31,628 nt of DNA from Schoenoplectus triqueter (GCA_964058805.1 CAXKVV010000064.1:1-31628); one strand, 5' to 3'; positions 1 to 15,029 are shown, numbered from the stretch's first letter. The notes: a model not told the origin generated them from the sequence alone. Numbers and translations: made by a program.

Positions 1-2147
1 AAATGTACAGAGAAATTTTCAATGATGTATTCTATGGGATTAAATTATAATCACTGCGTGCTTGAGCCGTAAGGATACGAATTACGCACAAATATGAATA
101 CAAATGCATTAAATATCATACTTCTTCCGTAGGTTATTCATGTTTTCTAGTATTTATATCACATTTCAACACATTAAATCACCAAAATAAACAGTGCTCT
201 TTTAAATGATGTCTCCTATTCGTTTATATCATAATTATTACATTCTCGAACCTCTGTGAAATAAATAAATTCTAAAAGAATAACACAAATATACTAAAAA
301 CAATATCTTAGTTTATTTGAGTTTTCCACCATTTGTAGTCTCATTTCGACTCAACAAATCCCCAAAATACACAAAGTTATTTTAAATGATGTATTCTATG
401 GGTTTATATGATAATCTATGCGTGCTCGAGCCCTTAGGACAAGAATTACGCACAAACATGAGTTAACGCGCTAAAAACTGCATTTCTTATGTTAGTTTAT
501 TCGTGTTTTCTATCATTTGCGGTCTCAATTCATTACATTAAATTGCCAAAATGCCCAAATTTATTTTAAATAGTGTCTCCTATTCGTTTATTTTATAATC
601 ATTGCATTCCCAAACTATTATGATACAAATAACATTGAAAGATTATCACAAATGTATAAAAATAATATTTCAGTTTATTCGAGTGTCCTATCATTTATAA
701 CCACATTTCAACTCATAAAATCACCAAAATACACACAATTATTTGAAATTATGCATTCAATGGGTTTATATGATAATCATTGCATTCTCGAGCTATTAGG
801 ACATGAATTACGCGCAAGTATGATTATTAACGCACTAAAAACTGTATTTCTTCTGTTTGTTTATTCGAGTTTTATGTCATTTATGGTCTCATTCCATCAT
901 ATTAAATCACCAAAATGCACAAAAATGTATTACATGATGTTTTCTATTCGTTCATATGATTTATATTGCGTTCTCGAACCTTTATGACTCGAATGACGTT
1001 GAAAGATTAACACAAATGTATAAAAACAATATTTCAGATTATTCAAGTTTTCTATATTTATAGTCACATTTCAACTCATAAAATCATCAAAATATACTAA
1101 GTTATTTTAAATGATGTATTCTATCGGTTTATATCATAAAATTTGCGTGCTCGAGCCGTTGGACATGGATCATGAAAACAAACGCACTAAAAACTGTACT
1201 TATTATATTAGTTTATTCAAGTTTTCAATCATTTGCGGCTTTATTATATCACATTAAATCACCAAAATGCACAAAAGTTATTTTAAATGAAGTCTCCTAT
1301 TCGTTTATATCATAATCATGCATTCTCGAACTTTTATGACACAAATGACGTTGAATGATTACAACAAAAGTGTAAAAATAATATTTCAGTTTATTTGAGT
1401 TTTCTATTATTTCGGATACATTTCAACTGATAAAATCATGAAAATATACAAAGATATTTTGAATGATGATGTTTTCCATTGGTTTATATTGTAATCATTC
1501 CCGACTCGAGCTGTTAGGACGCGAATTATGCACAAATATGAATACAAATGTACTAAAAACCGTGCTTCTTCTATTAGTTTACTCAAGTTTTCTATCAATT
1601 GTGGGATCATTTCGTCACATTAAATCACCAAAATGTGAAATATTATTTTAAATGATGTTTCCTAGTCGTTTATATTATGATCATTGCATTCTAGGACCTT
1701 TATGACACTAATCACGATGAAACATAAACACACACATATACAAAATAGTATTTCAGTTTATTCGAGTTTTCCTTCATTTGTAGGCTCATTTCAACCTATA
1801 AAATCACCAGAATATACAATGTCATTTTAAATGATATATTCTATGGGTTTATATGATAATCTTTGCGTGTTTGAGCCGTCAGGACATGAATTACGCGCAA
1901 ACATGAATACATACGCACTAAAAACTATATTACTACGAAGTTCGTTCATGTTTTCTATCATTTGTGGCCTAAATTCATCACATTAAAACACCAAAATGCA
2001 CAAATTTCTTTTAAATAACGTCTCATATTTATTTTTATTACGATCATTGCATTCTCGAACTTTTATTGCACAAATGTATAAAAATGTCTTTCAGTTTGTT
2101 CTAGTTCTGTACTCTTTGTAGTCTAATTTCAACTCATAAAATCACAA
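1..2147. repeat. HOR copy 1 (window phase)
   Basis: Used as the reference phase for unit coordinates 1-2147. It begins three bases into monomer A6. I saw no copy-specific variant. Confidence 0.95.
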
Positions 2148-2508
2148 AAATGTACAGAGAAATTTTCAATGATGTATTCTATGGGATTAAATTATAATCA
2201 CTGCGTGCTTGAGCCGTAAGGATACGAATTACGCACAAATATGAATACAAATGCATTAAATATCATACTTCTTCCGTAGGTTATTCATGTTTTCTAGTAT
2301 TTATATCACATTTCAACACATTAAATCACCAAAATAAACAGTGCTCTTTTAAATGATGTCTCCTATTCGTTTATATCATAATTATTACATTCTCGAACCT
2401 CTGTGAAATAAATAAATTCTAAAAGAATAACACAAATATACTAAAAACAATATCTTAGTTTATTTGAGTTTTCCACCATTTGTAGTCTCATTTCGACTCA
2501 ACAAATCC
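362..2508. repeat. One complete HOR unit phased on monomer A1, with monomer boundaries
   Basis: Phased on the recurrent motif ccaaaat, the twelve monomers are A1 362-546 (185 bp), B1 547-723 (177), A2 724-909 (186), B2 910-1086 (177), A3 1087-1261 (175), B3 1262-1438 (177), A4 1439-1627 (189), B4 1628-1806 (179), A5 1807-1990 (184), B5 1991-2144 (154), A6 2145-2328 (184) and B6 2329-2508 (180). These sum to 2147. A monomers carry tattctatgggtttatat, then a ctcgag-like palindrome, then acgcac..ctaaaaactgt. B monomers carry tctcctattcgtttatat, ctcgaacctttatgac and aaaaataatatttcag. Both types share tttattcgagttttctatcat near the 3' end, so A and B descend from one ancestral monomer. A3 is short by about 10 bp and B5 by 23 bp, and these two serve as register markers. 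Confidence 0.93.
1991..2144. repeat. Short monomer B5 (154 bp) with a 23-bp internal deletion
   Basis: Other B monomers read tatgacacaaatg, 14 bases, then acacaaatg. B5 reads tattgcacaaatgtata, losing one of the two acacaaatg copies and the 14 bases between them. The 23-bp size equals one 9-bp direct repeat plus its spacer, as expected for replication slippage or repeat-mediated deletion. The short form recurs in each of the ten HOR units that extend through B5. Confidence 0.85.
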
Positions 2509-4294
2509 CCAAAATACACAAAGTTATTTTAAATGATGTATTCTATGGGTTTATATGATAATCTATGCGTGCTCGAGCCCTTAGGACAAGAATTACGCAC
2601 AAACATGAGTTAACGCGCTAAAAACTGCATTTCTTATGTTAGTTTATTCGTGTTTTCTATCATTTGCGGTCTCAATTCATTACATTAAATTGCCAAAATG
2701 CCCAAATTTATTTTAAATAGTGTCTCCTATTCGTTTATTTTATAATCATTGCATTCCCAAACTATTATGATACAAATAACATTGAAAGATTATCACAAAT
2801 GTATAAAAATAATATTTCAGTTTATTCGAGTGTCCTATCATTTATAACCACATTTCAACTCATAAAATCACCAAAATACACACAATTATTTGAAATTATG
2901 CATTCAATGGGTTTATATGATAATCATTGCATTCTCGAGCTATTAGGACATGAATTACGCGCAAGTATGATTATTAACGCACTAAAAACTGTATTTCTTC
3001 TGTTTGTTTATTCGAGTTTTATGTCATTTATGGTCTCATTCCATCATATTAAATCACCAAAATGCACAAAAATGTATTACATGATGTTTTCTATTCGTTC
3101 ATATGATTTATATTGCGTTCTCGAACCTTTATGACTCGAATGACGTTGAAAGATTAACACAAATGTATAAAAACAATATTTCAGATTATTCAAGTTTTCT
3201 ATATTTATAGTCACATTTCAACTCATAAAATCATCAAAATATACTAAGTTATTTTAAATGATGTATTCTATCGGTTTATATCATAAAATTTGCGTGCTCG
3301 AGCCGTTGGACATGGATCATGAAAACAAACGCACTAAAAACTGTACTTATTATATTAGTTTATTCAAGTTTTCAATCATTTGCGGCTTTATTATATCACA
3401 TTAAATCACCAAAATGCACAAAAGTTATTTTAAATGAAGTCTCCTATTCGTTTATATCATAATCATGCATTCTCGAACTTTTATGACACAAATGACGTTG
3501 AATGATTACAACAAAAGTGTAAAAATAATATTTCAGTTTATTTGAGTTTTCTATTATTTCGGATACATTTCAACTGATAAAATCATGAAAATATACAAAG
3601 ATATTTTGAATGATGATGTTTTCCATTGGTTTATATTGTAATCATTCCCGACTCGAGCTGTTAGGACGCGAATTATGCACAAATATGAATACAAATGTAC
3701 TAAAAACCGTGCTTCTTCTATTAGTTTACTCAAGTTTTCTATCAATTGTGGGATCATTTCGTCACATTAAATCACCAAAATGTGAAATATTATTTTAAAT
3801 GATGTTTCCTAGTCGTTTATATTATGATCATTGCATTCTAGGACCTTTATGACACTAATCACGATGAAACATAAACACACACATATACAAAATAGTATTT
3901 CAGTTTATTCGAGTTTTCCTTCATTTGTAGGCTCATTTCAACCTATAAAATCACCAGAATATACAATGTCATTTTAAATGATATATTCTATGGGTTTATA
4001 TGATAATCTTTGCGTGTTTGAGCCGTCAGGACATGAATTACGCGCAAACATGAATACATACGCACTAAAAACTATATTACTACGAAGTTCGTTCATGTTT
4101 TCTATCATTTGTGGCCTAAATTCATCACATTAAAACACCAAAATGCACAAATTTCTTTTAAATAACGTCTCATATTTATTTTTATTACGATCATTGCATT
4201 CTCGAACTTTTATTGCACAAATGTATAAAAATGTCTTTCAGTTTGTTCTAGTTCTGTACTCTTTGTAGTCTAATTTCAACTCATAAAATCACAA
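2148..4294. repeat. HOR copy 2
   Basis: It matches copy 1 throughout where compared. No private variant was noticed. Confidence 0.95.
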
Positions 4295-6441
4295 AAATGT
4301 ACAGAGAAATTTTCAATGATGTATTCTATGGGATTAAATTATAATCACTGCGTGCTTGAGCCGTAAGGATACGAATTACGCACAAATATGAATACAAATG
4401 CATTAAATATCATACTTCTTCCGTAGGTTATTCATGTTTTCTAGTATTTATATCACATTTCAACACATTAAATCACCAAAATAAACAGTGCTCTTTTAAA
4501 TGATGTCTCCTATTCGTTTATATCATAATTATTACATTCTCGAACCTCTGTGAAATAAATAAATTCTAAAAGAATAACACAAATATACTAAAAACAATAT
4601 CTTAGTTTATTTGAGTTTTCCACCATTTGTAGTCTCATTTCGACTCAACAAATCCCCAAAATACACAAAGTTATTTTAAATGATGTATTCTATGGGTTTA
4701 TATGATAATCTATGCGTGCTCGAGCCCTTAGGACAAGAATTACGCACAAACATGAGTTAACGCGCTAAAAACTGCATTTCTTATGTTAGTTTATTCGTGT
4801 TTTCTATCATTTGCGGTCTCAATTCATTACATTAAATTGCCAAAATGCCCAAATTTATTTTAAATAGTGTCTCCTATTCGTTTATTTTATAATCATTGCA
4901 TTCCCAAACTATTATGATACAAATAACATTGAAAGATTATCACAAATGTATAAAAATAATATTTCAGTTTATTCGAGTGTCCTATCATTTATAACCACAT
5001 TTCAACTCATAAAATCACCAAAATACACACAATTATTTGAAATTATGCATTCAATGGGTTTATATGATAATCATTGCATTCTCGAGCTATTAGGACATGA
5101 ATTACGCGCAAGTATGATTATTAACGCACTAAAAACTGTATTTCTTCTGTTTGTTTATTCGAGTTTTATGTCATTTATGGTCTCATTCCATCATATTAAA
5201 TCACCAAAATGCACAAAAATGTATTACATGATGTTTTCTATTCGTTCATATGATTTATATTGCGTTCTCGAACCTTTATGACTCGAATGACGTTGAAAGA
5301 TTAACACAAATGTATAAAAACAATATTTCAGATTATTCAAGTTTTCTATATTTATAGTCACATTTCAACTCATAAAATCATCAAAATATACTAAGTTATT
5401 TTAAATGATGTATTCTATCGGTTTATATCATAAAATTTGCGTGCTCGAGCCGTTGGACATGGATCATGAAAACAAACGCACTAAAAACTGTACTTATTAT
5501 ATTAGTTTATTCAAGTTTTCAATCATTTGCGGCTTTATTATATCACATTAAATCACCAAAATGCACAAAAGTTATTTTAAATGAAGTCTCCTATTCGTTT
5601 ATATCATAATCATGCATTCTCGAACTTTTATGACACAAATGACGTTGAATGATTACAACAAAAGTGTAAAAATAATATTTCAGTTTATTTGAGTTTTCTA
5701 TTATTTCGGATACATTTCAACTGATAAGATCATGAAAATATACAAAGATATTTTGAATGATGATGTTTTCCATTGGTTTATATTGTAATCATTCCCGACT
5801 CGAGCTGTTAGGACGCGAATTATGCACAAATATGAATACAAATGTACTAAAAACCGTGCTTCTTCTATTAGTTTACTCAAGTTTTCTATCAATTGTGGGA
5901 TCATTTCGTCACATTAAATCACCAAAATGTGAAATATTATTTTAAATGATGTTTCCTAGTCGTTTATATTATGATCATTGCATTCTAGGACCTTTATGAC
6001 ACTAATCACGATGAAACATAAACACACACATATACAAAATAGTATTTCAGTTTATTCGAGTTTTCCTTCATTTGTAGGCTCATTTCAACCTATAAAATCA
6101 CCAGAATATACAATGTCATTTTAAATGATATATTCTATGGGTTTATATGATAATCTTTGCGTGTTTGAGCCGTCAGGACATGAATTACGCGCAAACATGA
6201 ATACATACGCACTAAAAACTATATTACTACGAAGTTCGTTCATGTTTTCTATCATTTGTGGCCTAAATTCATCACATTAAAACACCAAAATGCACAAATT
6301 TCTTTTAAATAACGTCTCATATTTATTTTTATTACGATCATTGCATTCTCGAACTTTTATTGCACAAATGTATAAAAATGTCTTTCAGTTTGTTCTAGTT
6401 CTGTACTCTTTGTAGTCTAATTTCAACTCATAAAATCACAA
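4295..6441. repeat. HOR copy 3
   Basis: It carries G at 5728 (unit position 1434, end of monomer B3), where most copies have A. The variant is shared only with the adjacent copy 4. Confidence 0.95.
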
Positions 6442-8588
6442 AAATGTACAGAGAAATTTTCAATGATGTATTCTATGGGATTAAATTATAATCACTGCGT
6501 GCTTGAGCCGTAAGGATACGAATTACGCACAAATATGAATACAAATGCATTAAATATCATACTTCTTCCGTAGGTTATTCATGTTTTCTAGTATTTATAT
6601 CACATTTCAACACATTAAATCACCAAAATAAACAGTGCTCTTTTAAATGATGTCTCCTATTCGTTTATATCATAATTATTACATTCTCGAACCTCTGTGG
6701 AATAAATAAATTCTAAAAGAATAACACAAATATACTAAAAACAATATCTTAGTTTATTTGAGTTTTCCACCATTTGTAGTCTCATTTCGACTCAACAAAT
6801 CCCCAAAATACACAAAGTTATTTTAAATGATGTATTCTATGGGTTTATATGATAATCTATGCGTGCTCGAGCCCTTAGGACAAGAATTACGCACAAACAT
6901 GAGTTAACGCGCTAAAAACTGCATTTCTTATGTTAGTTTATTCGTGTTTTCTATCATTTGCGGTCTCAATTCATTACATTAAATTGCCAAAATGCCCAAA
7001 TTTATTTTAAATAGTGTCTCCTATTCGTTTATTTTATAATCATTGCATTCCCAAACTATTATGATACAAATAACATTGAAAGATTATCACAAATGTATAA
7101 AAATAATATTTCAGTTTATTCGAGTGTCCTATCATTTATAACCACATTTCAACTCATAAAATCACCAAAATACACACAATTATTTGAAATTATGCATTCA
7201 ATGGGTTTATATGATAATCATTGCATTCTCGAGCTATTAGGACATGAATTACGCGCAAGTATGATTATTAACGCACTAAAAACTGTATTTCTTCTGTTTG
7301 TTTATTCGAGTTTTATGTCATTTATGGTCTCATTCCATCATATTAAATCACCAAAATGCACAAAAATGTATTACATGATGTTTTCTATTCGTTCATATGA
7401 TTTATATTGCGTTCTCGAACCTTTATGACTCGAATGACGTTGAAAGATTAACACAAATGTATAAAAACAATATTTCAGATTATTCAAGTTTTCTATATTT
7501 ATAGTCACATTTCAACTCATAAAATCATCAAAATATACTAAGTTATTTTAAATGATGTATTCTATCGGTTTATATCATAAAATTTGCGTGCTCGAGCCGT
7601 TGGACATGGATCATGAAAACAAACGCACTAAAAACTGTACTTATTATATTAGTTTATTCAAGTTTTCAATCATTTGCGGCTTTATTATATCACATTAAAT
7701 CACCAAAATGCACAAAAGTTATTTTAAATGAAGTCTCCTATTCGTTTATATCATAATCATGCATTCTCGAACTTTTATGACACAAATGACGTTGAATGAT
7801 TACAACAAAAGTGTAAAAATAATATTTCAGTTTATTTGAGTTTTCTATTATTTCGGATACATTTCAACTGATAAGATCATGAAAATATACAAAGATATTT
7901 TGAATGATGATGTTTTCCATTGGTTTATATTGTAATCATTCCCGACTCGAGCTGTTAGGACGCGAATTATGCACAAATATGAATACAAATGTACTAAAAA
8001 CCGTGCTTCTTCTATTAGTTTACTCAAGTTTTCTATCAATTGTGGGATCATTTCGTCACATTAAATCACCAAAATGTGAAATATTATTTTAAATGATGTT
8101 TCCTAGTCGTTTATATTATGATCATTGCATTCTAGGACCTTTATGACACTAATCACGATGAAACATAAACACACACATATACAAAATAGTATTTCAGTTT
8201 ATTCGAGTTTTCCTTCATTTGTAGGCTCATTTCAACCTATAAAATCACCAGAATATACAATGTCATTTTAAATGATATATTCTATGGGTTTATATGATAA
8301 TCTTTGCGTGTTTGAGCCGTCAGGACATGAATTACGCGCAAACATGAATACATACGCACTAAAAACTATATTACTACGAAGTTCGTTCATGTTTTCTATC
8401 ATTTGTGGCCTAAATTCATCACATTAAAACACCAAAATGCACAAATTTCTTTTAAATAACGTCTCATATTTATTTTTATTACGATCATTGCATTCTCGAA
8501 CTTTTATTGCACAAATGTATAAAAATGTCTTTCAGTTTGTTCTAGTTCTGTACTCTTTGTAGTCTAATTTCAACTCATAAAATCACAA
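6442..8588. repeat. HOR copy 4
   Basis: It shares G at unit position 1434 (7875) with copy 3 and has a private G at 6700 (unit position 259, monomer B6). Confidence 0.95.
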
Positions 8589-10735
8589 AAATGTACAGAG
8601 AAATTTTCAATGATGTATTCTATGGGATTAAATTATAATCACTGCGTGCTTGAGCCGTAAGGATACGAATTACGCACAAATATGAATACAAATGCATTAA
8701 ATATCATACTTCTTCCGTAGGTTATTCATGTTTTCTAGTATTTATATCACATTTCAACACATTAAATCACCAAAATAAACAGTGCTCTTTTAAATGATGT
8801 CTCCTATTCGTTTATATCATAATTATTACATTCTCGAACCTCTGTGAAATAAATAAATTCTAAAAGAATAACACAAATATACTAAAAACAATATCTTAGT
8901 TTATTTGAGTTTTCCACCATTTGTAGTCTCATTTCGACTCAACAAATCCCCAAAATACACAAAGTTATTTTAGATGATGTATTCTATGGGTTTATATGAT
9001 AATCTATGCGTGCTCGAGCCCTTAGGACAAGAATTACGCACAAACATGAGTTAACGCGCTAAAAACTGCATTTCTTATGTTAGTTTATTCGTGTTTTCTA
9101 TCATTTGCGGTCTCAATTCATTACATTAAATTGCCAAAATGCCCAAATTTATTTTAAATAGTGTCTCCTATTCGTTTATTTTATAATCATTGCATTCCCA
9201 AACTATTATGATACAAATAACATTGAAAGATTATCACAAATGTATAAAAATAATATTTCAGTTTATTCGAGTGTCCTATCATTTATAACCACATTTCAAC
9301 TCATAAAATCACCAAAATACACACAATTATTTGAAATTATGCATTCAATGGGTTTATATGATAATCATTGCATTCTCGAGCTATTAGGACATGAATTACG
9401 CGCAAGTATGATTATTAACGCACTAAAAACTGTATTTCTTCTGTTTGTTTATTCGAGTTTTATGTCATTTATGGTCTCATTCCATCATATTAAATCACCA
9501 AAATGCACAAAAATGTATTACATGATGTTTTCTATTCGTTCATATGATTTATATTGCGTTCTCGAACCTTTATGACTCGAATGACGTTGAAAGATTAACA
9601 CAAATGTATAAAAACAATATTTCAGATTATTCAAGTTTTCTATATTTATAGTCACATTTCAACTCATAAAATCATCAAAATATACTAAGTTATTTTAAAT
9701 GATGTATTCTATCGGTATATATCATAAAATTTGCGTGCTCGAGCCGTTGGACATGGATCATGAAAACAAACGCACTAAAAACTGTACTTATTATATTAGT
9801 TTATTCAAGTTTTCAATCATTTGCGGCTTTATTATATCACATTAAATCACCAAAATGCACAAAAGTTATTTTAAATGAAGTCTCCTATTCGTTTATATCA
9901 TAATCATGCATTCTCGAACTTTTATGACACAAATGACGTTGAATGATTACAACAAAAGTGTAAAAATAATATTTCAGTTTATTTGAGTTTTCTATTATTT
10001 CGGATACATTTCAACTGATAAAATCATGAAAATATACAAAGATATTTTGAATGATGATGTTTTCCATTGGTTTATATTGTAATCATTCCCGACTCGAGCT
10101 GTTAGGACGCGAATTATGCACAAATATGAATACAAATGTACTAAAAACCGTGCTTCTTCTATTAGTTTACTCAAGTTTTCTATCAATTGTGGGATCATTT
10201 CGTCACATTAAATCACCAAAATGTGAAATATTATTTTAAATGATGTTTCCTAGTCGTTTATATTATGATCATTGCATTCTAGGACCTTTATGACACTAAT
10301 CACGATGAAACATAAACACACACATATACAAAATAGTATTTCAGTTTATTCGAGTTTTCCTTCATTTGTAGGCTCATTTCAACCTATAAAATCACCAGAA
10401 TATACAATGTCATTTTAAATGATATATTCTATGGGTTTATATGATAATCTTTGCGTGTTTGAGCCGTCAGGACATGAATTACGCGCAAACATGAATACAT
10501 ACGCACTAAAAACTATATTACTACGAAGTTCGTTCATGTTTTCTATCATTTGTGGCCTAAATTCATCACATTAAAACACCAAAATGCACAAATTTCTTTT
10601 AAATAACGTCTCATATTTATTTTTATTACGATCATTGCATTCTCGAACTTTTATTGCACAAATGTATAAAAATGTCTTTCAGTTTGTTCTAGTTCTGTAC
10701 TCTTTGTAGTCTAATTTCAACTCATAAAATCACAA
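8589..10735. repeat. HOR copy 5
   Basis: It has G at 8973 (unit position 385, monomer A1), shared only with copy 9, and a private A at 9717 (unit position 1129, monomer A3). Confidence 0.95.
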
Positions 10736-12882
10736 AAATGTACAGAGAAATTTTCAATGATGTATTCTATGGGATTAAATTATAATCACTGCGTGCTTGA
10801 GCCGTAAGGATACGAATTACGCACAAATATGAATACAAATGCATTAAATATCATACTTCTTCCGTAGGTTATTCATGTTTTCTAGTATTTATATCACATT
10901 TCAACACATTAAATCACCAAAATAAACAGTGCTCTTTTAAATGATGTCTCCTATTCGTTTATATCATAATTATTACATTCTCGAACCTCTGTGAAATAAA
11001 TAAATTCTAAAAGAATAACACAAATATACTAAAAACAATATCTTAGTTTATTTGAGTTTTCCACCATTTGTAGTCTCATTTCGACTCAACAAATCCCCAA
11101 AATACACAAAGTTATTTTAAATGATGTATTCTATGGGTTTATATGATAATCTATGCGTGCTCGAGCCCTTAGGACAAGAATTACGCACAAACATGAGTTA
11201 ACGCGCTAAAAACTGCATTTCTTATGTTAGTTTATTCGTGTTTTCTATCATTTGCGGTCTCAATTCATTACATTAAATTGCCAAAATGCCCAAATTTATT
11301 TTAAATAGTGTCTCCTATTCGTTTATTTTATAATCATTGCATTCCCAAACTATTATGATACAAATAACATTGAAAGATTATCACAAATGTATAAAAATAA
11401 TATTTCAGTTTATTCGAGTGTCCTATCATTTATAACCACATTTCAACTCATAAAATCACCAAAATACACACAATTATTTGAAATTATGCATTCAATGGGT
11501 TTATATGATAATCATTGCATTCTCGAGCTATTAGGACATGAATTACGCGCAAGTATGATTATTAACGCACTAAAAACTGTATTTCTTCTGTTTGTTTATT
11601 CGAGTTTTATGTCATTTATGGTCTCATTCCATCATATTAAATCACCAAAATGCACAAAAATGTATTACATGATGTTTTCTATTCGTTCATATGATTTATA
11701 TTGCGTTCTCGAACCTTTATGACTCGAATGACGTTGAAAGATTAACACAAATGTATAAAAACAATATTTCAGATTATTCAAGTTTTCTATATTTATAGTC
11801 ACATTTCAACTCATAAAATCATCAAAATATACTAAGTTATTTTAAATGATGTATTCTATCGGTTTATATCATAAAATTTGCGTGCTCGAGCCGTTGGACA
11901 TGGATCATGAAAACAAACGCACTAAAAACTGTACTTATTATATTAGTTTATTCAAGTTTTCAATCATTTGCGGCTTTATTATATCACATTAAATCACCAA
12001 AATGCACAAAAGTTATTTTAAATGAAGTCTCCTATTCGTTTATATCATAATCATGCATTCTCGAACTTTTATGACACAAATGACGTTGAATGATTACAAC
12101 AAAAGTGTAAAAATAATATTTCAGTTTATTTGAGTTTTCTATTATTTCGGATACATTTCAACTGATAAAATCATGAAAATATACAAAGATATTTTGAATG
12201 ATGATGTTTTCCATTGGTTTATATTGTAATCATTCCCGACTCGAGCTGTTAGGACGCGAATTATGCACAAATATGAATACAAATGTACTAAAAACCGTGC
12301 TTCTTCTATTAGTTTACTCATGTTTTCTATCAATTGTGGGATCATTTCGTCACATTAAATCACCAAAATGTGAAATATTATTTTAAATGATGTTTCCTAG
12401 TCGTTTATATTATGATCATTGCATTCTAGGACCTTTATGACACTAATCACGATGAAACATAAACACACACATATACAAAATAGTATTTCAGTTTATTCGA
12501 GTTTTCCTTCATTTGTAGGCTCATTTCAACCTATAAAATCACCAGAATATACAATGTCATTTTAAATGATATATTCTATGGGTTTATATGATAATCTTTG
12601 CGTGTTTGAGCCGTCAGGACATGAATTACGCGCAAACATGAATACATACGCACTAAAAACTATATTACTACGAAGTTCGTTCATGTTTTCTATCATTTGT
12701 GGCCTAAATTCATCACATTAAAACACCAAAATGCACAAATTTCTTTTAAATAACGTCTCATATTTATTTTTATTACGATCATTGCATTCTCGAACTTTTA
12801 TTGCACAAATGTATAAAAATGTCTTTCAGTTTGTTCTAGTTCTGTACTCTTTGTAGTCTAATTTCAACTCATAAAATCACAA
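10736..12882. repeat. HOR copy 6
   Basis: It has T at 12321 (unit position 1586, monomer A4) where copies 1-5, 7 and 9 have A. The T is shared with copies 8 and 10 and with the diverged flank. Confidence 0.95.
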
Positions 12883-15029
12883 AAATGTACAGAGAAATTT
12901 TCAATGATGTATTCTATGGGATTAAATTATAATCACTGCGTGCTTGAGCCGTAAGGATACGAATTACGCACAAATATGAATACAAATGCATTAAATATCA
13001 TACTTCTTCCGTAGGTTATTCATGTTTTCTAGTATTTATATCACATTTCAACACATTAAATCACCAAAATAAACAGTGCTCTTTTAAATGATGTCTCCTA
13101 TTCGTTTATATCATAATTATTACATTCTCGAACCTCTGTGAAATAAATAAATTCTAAAAGAATAACACAAATATACTAAAAACAATATCTTAGTTTATTT
13201 GAGTTTTCCACCATTTGTAGTCTCATTTCGACTCAACAAATCCCCAAAATACACAAAGTTATTTTAAATGATGTATTCTATGGGTTTATATGATAATCTA
13301 TGCGTGCTCGAGCCCTTAGGACAAGAATTACGCACAAACATGAGTTAACGCGCTAAAAACTGCATTTCTTATGTTAGTTTATTCGTGTTTTCTATCATTT
13401 GCGGTCTCAATTCATTACATTAAATTGCCAAAATGCCCAAATTTATTTTAAATAGTGTCTCCTATTCGTTTATTTTATAATCATTGCATTCCCAAACTAT
13501 TATGATACAAATAACATTGAAAGATTATCACAAATGTATAAAAATAATATTTCAGTTTATTCGAGTGTCCTATCATTTATAACCACATTTCAACTCATAA
13601 AATCACCAAAATACACACAATTATTTGAAATTATGCATTCAATGGGTTTATATGATAATCATTGCATTCTCGAGCTATTAGGACATGAATTACGCGCAAG
13701 TATGATTATTAACGCACTAAAAACTGTATTTCTTCTGTTTGTTTATTCGAGTTTTATGTCATTTATGGTCTCATTCCATCATATTAAATCACCAAAATGC
13801 ACAAAAATGTATTACATGATGTTTTCTATTCGTTCATATGATTTATATTGCGTTCTCGAACCTTTATGACTCGAATGACGTTGAAAGATTAACACAAATG
13901 TATAAAAACAATATTTCAGATTATTCAAGTTTTCTATATTTATAGTCACATTTCAACTCATAAAATCATCAAAATATACTAAGTTATTTTAAATGATGTA
14001 TTCTATCGGTTTATATCATAAAATTTGCGTGCTCGAGCCGTTGGACATGGATCATGAAAACAAACGCACTAAAAACTGTACTTATTATATTAGTTTATTC
14101 AAGTTTTCAATCATTTGCGGCTTTATTATATCACATTAAATCACCAAAATGCACAAAAGTTATTTTAAATGAAGTCTCCTATTCGTTTATATCATAATCA
14201 TGCATTCTCGAACTTTTATGACACAAATGACGTTGAATGATTACAACAAAAGTGTAAAAATAATATTTCAGTTTATTTGAGTTTTCTATTATTTCGGATA
14301 CATTTCAACTGATAAAATCATGAAAATATACAAAGATATTTTGAATGATGATGTTTTCCATTGGTTTATATTGTAATCATTCCCGACTCGAGCTGTTAGG
14401 ACGCGAATTATGCACAAATATGAATACAAATGTACTAAAAACCGTGCTTCTTCTATTAGTTTACTCAAGTTTTCTATCAATTGTGGGATCATTTCGTCAC
14501 ATTAAATCACCAAAATGTGAAATATTATTTTAAATGATGTTTCCTAGTCGTTTATATTATGATCATTGCATTCTAGGACCTTTATGACACTAATCACGAT
14601 GAAACATAAACACACACATATACAAAATAGTATTTCAGTTTATTCGAGTTTTCCTTCATTTGTAGGCTCATTTCAACCTATAAAATCACCAGAATATACA
14701 ATGTCATTTTAAATGATATATTCTATGGGTTTATATGATAATCTTTGCGTGTTTGAGCCGTCAGGACATGAATTACGCGCAAACATGAATACATACGCAC
14801 TAAAAACTATATTACTACGAAGTTCGTTCATGTTTTCTATCATTTGTGGCCTAAATTCATCACATTAAAACACCAAAATGCACAAATTTCTTTTAAATAA
14901 CGTCTCATATTTATTTTTATTACGATCATTGCATTCTCGAACTTTTATTGCACAAATGTATAAAAATGTCTTTCAGTTTGTTCTAGTTCTGTACTCTTTG
15001 TAGTCTAATTTCAACTCATAAAATCACAA
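12883..15029. repeat. HOR copy 7
   Basis: It has the majority base at each variable site I tracked, including A at unit position 1586, although both neighbours carry T. Confidence 0.95.
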
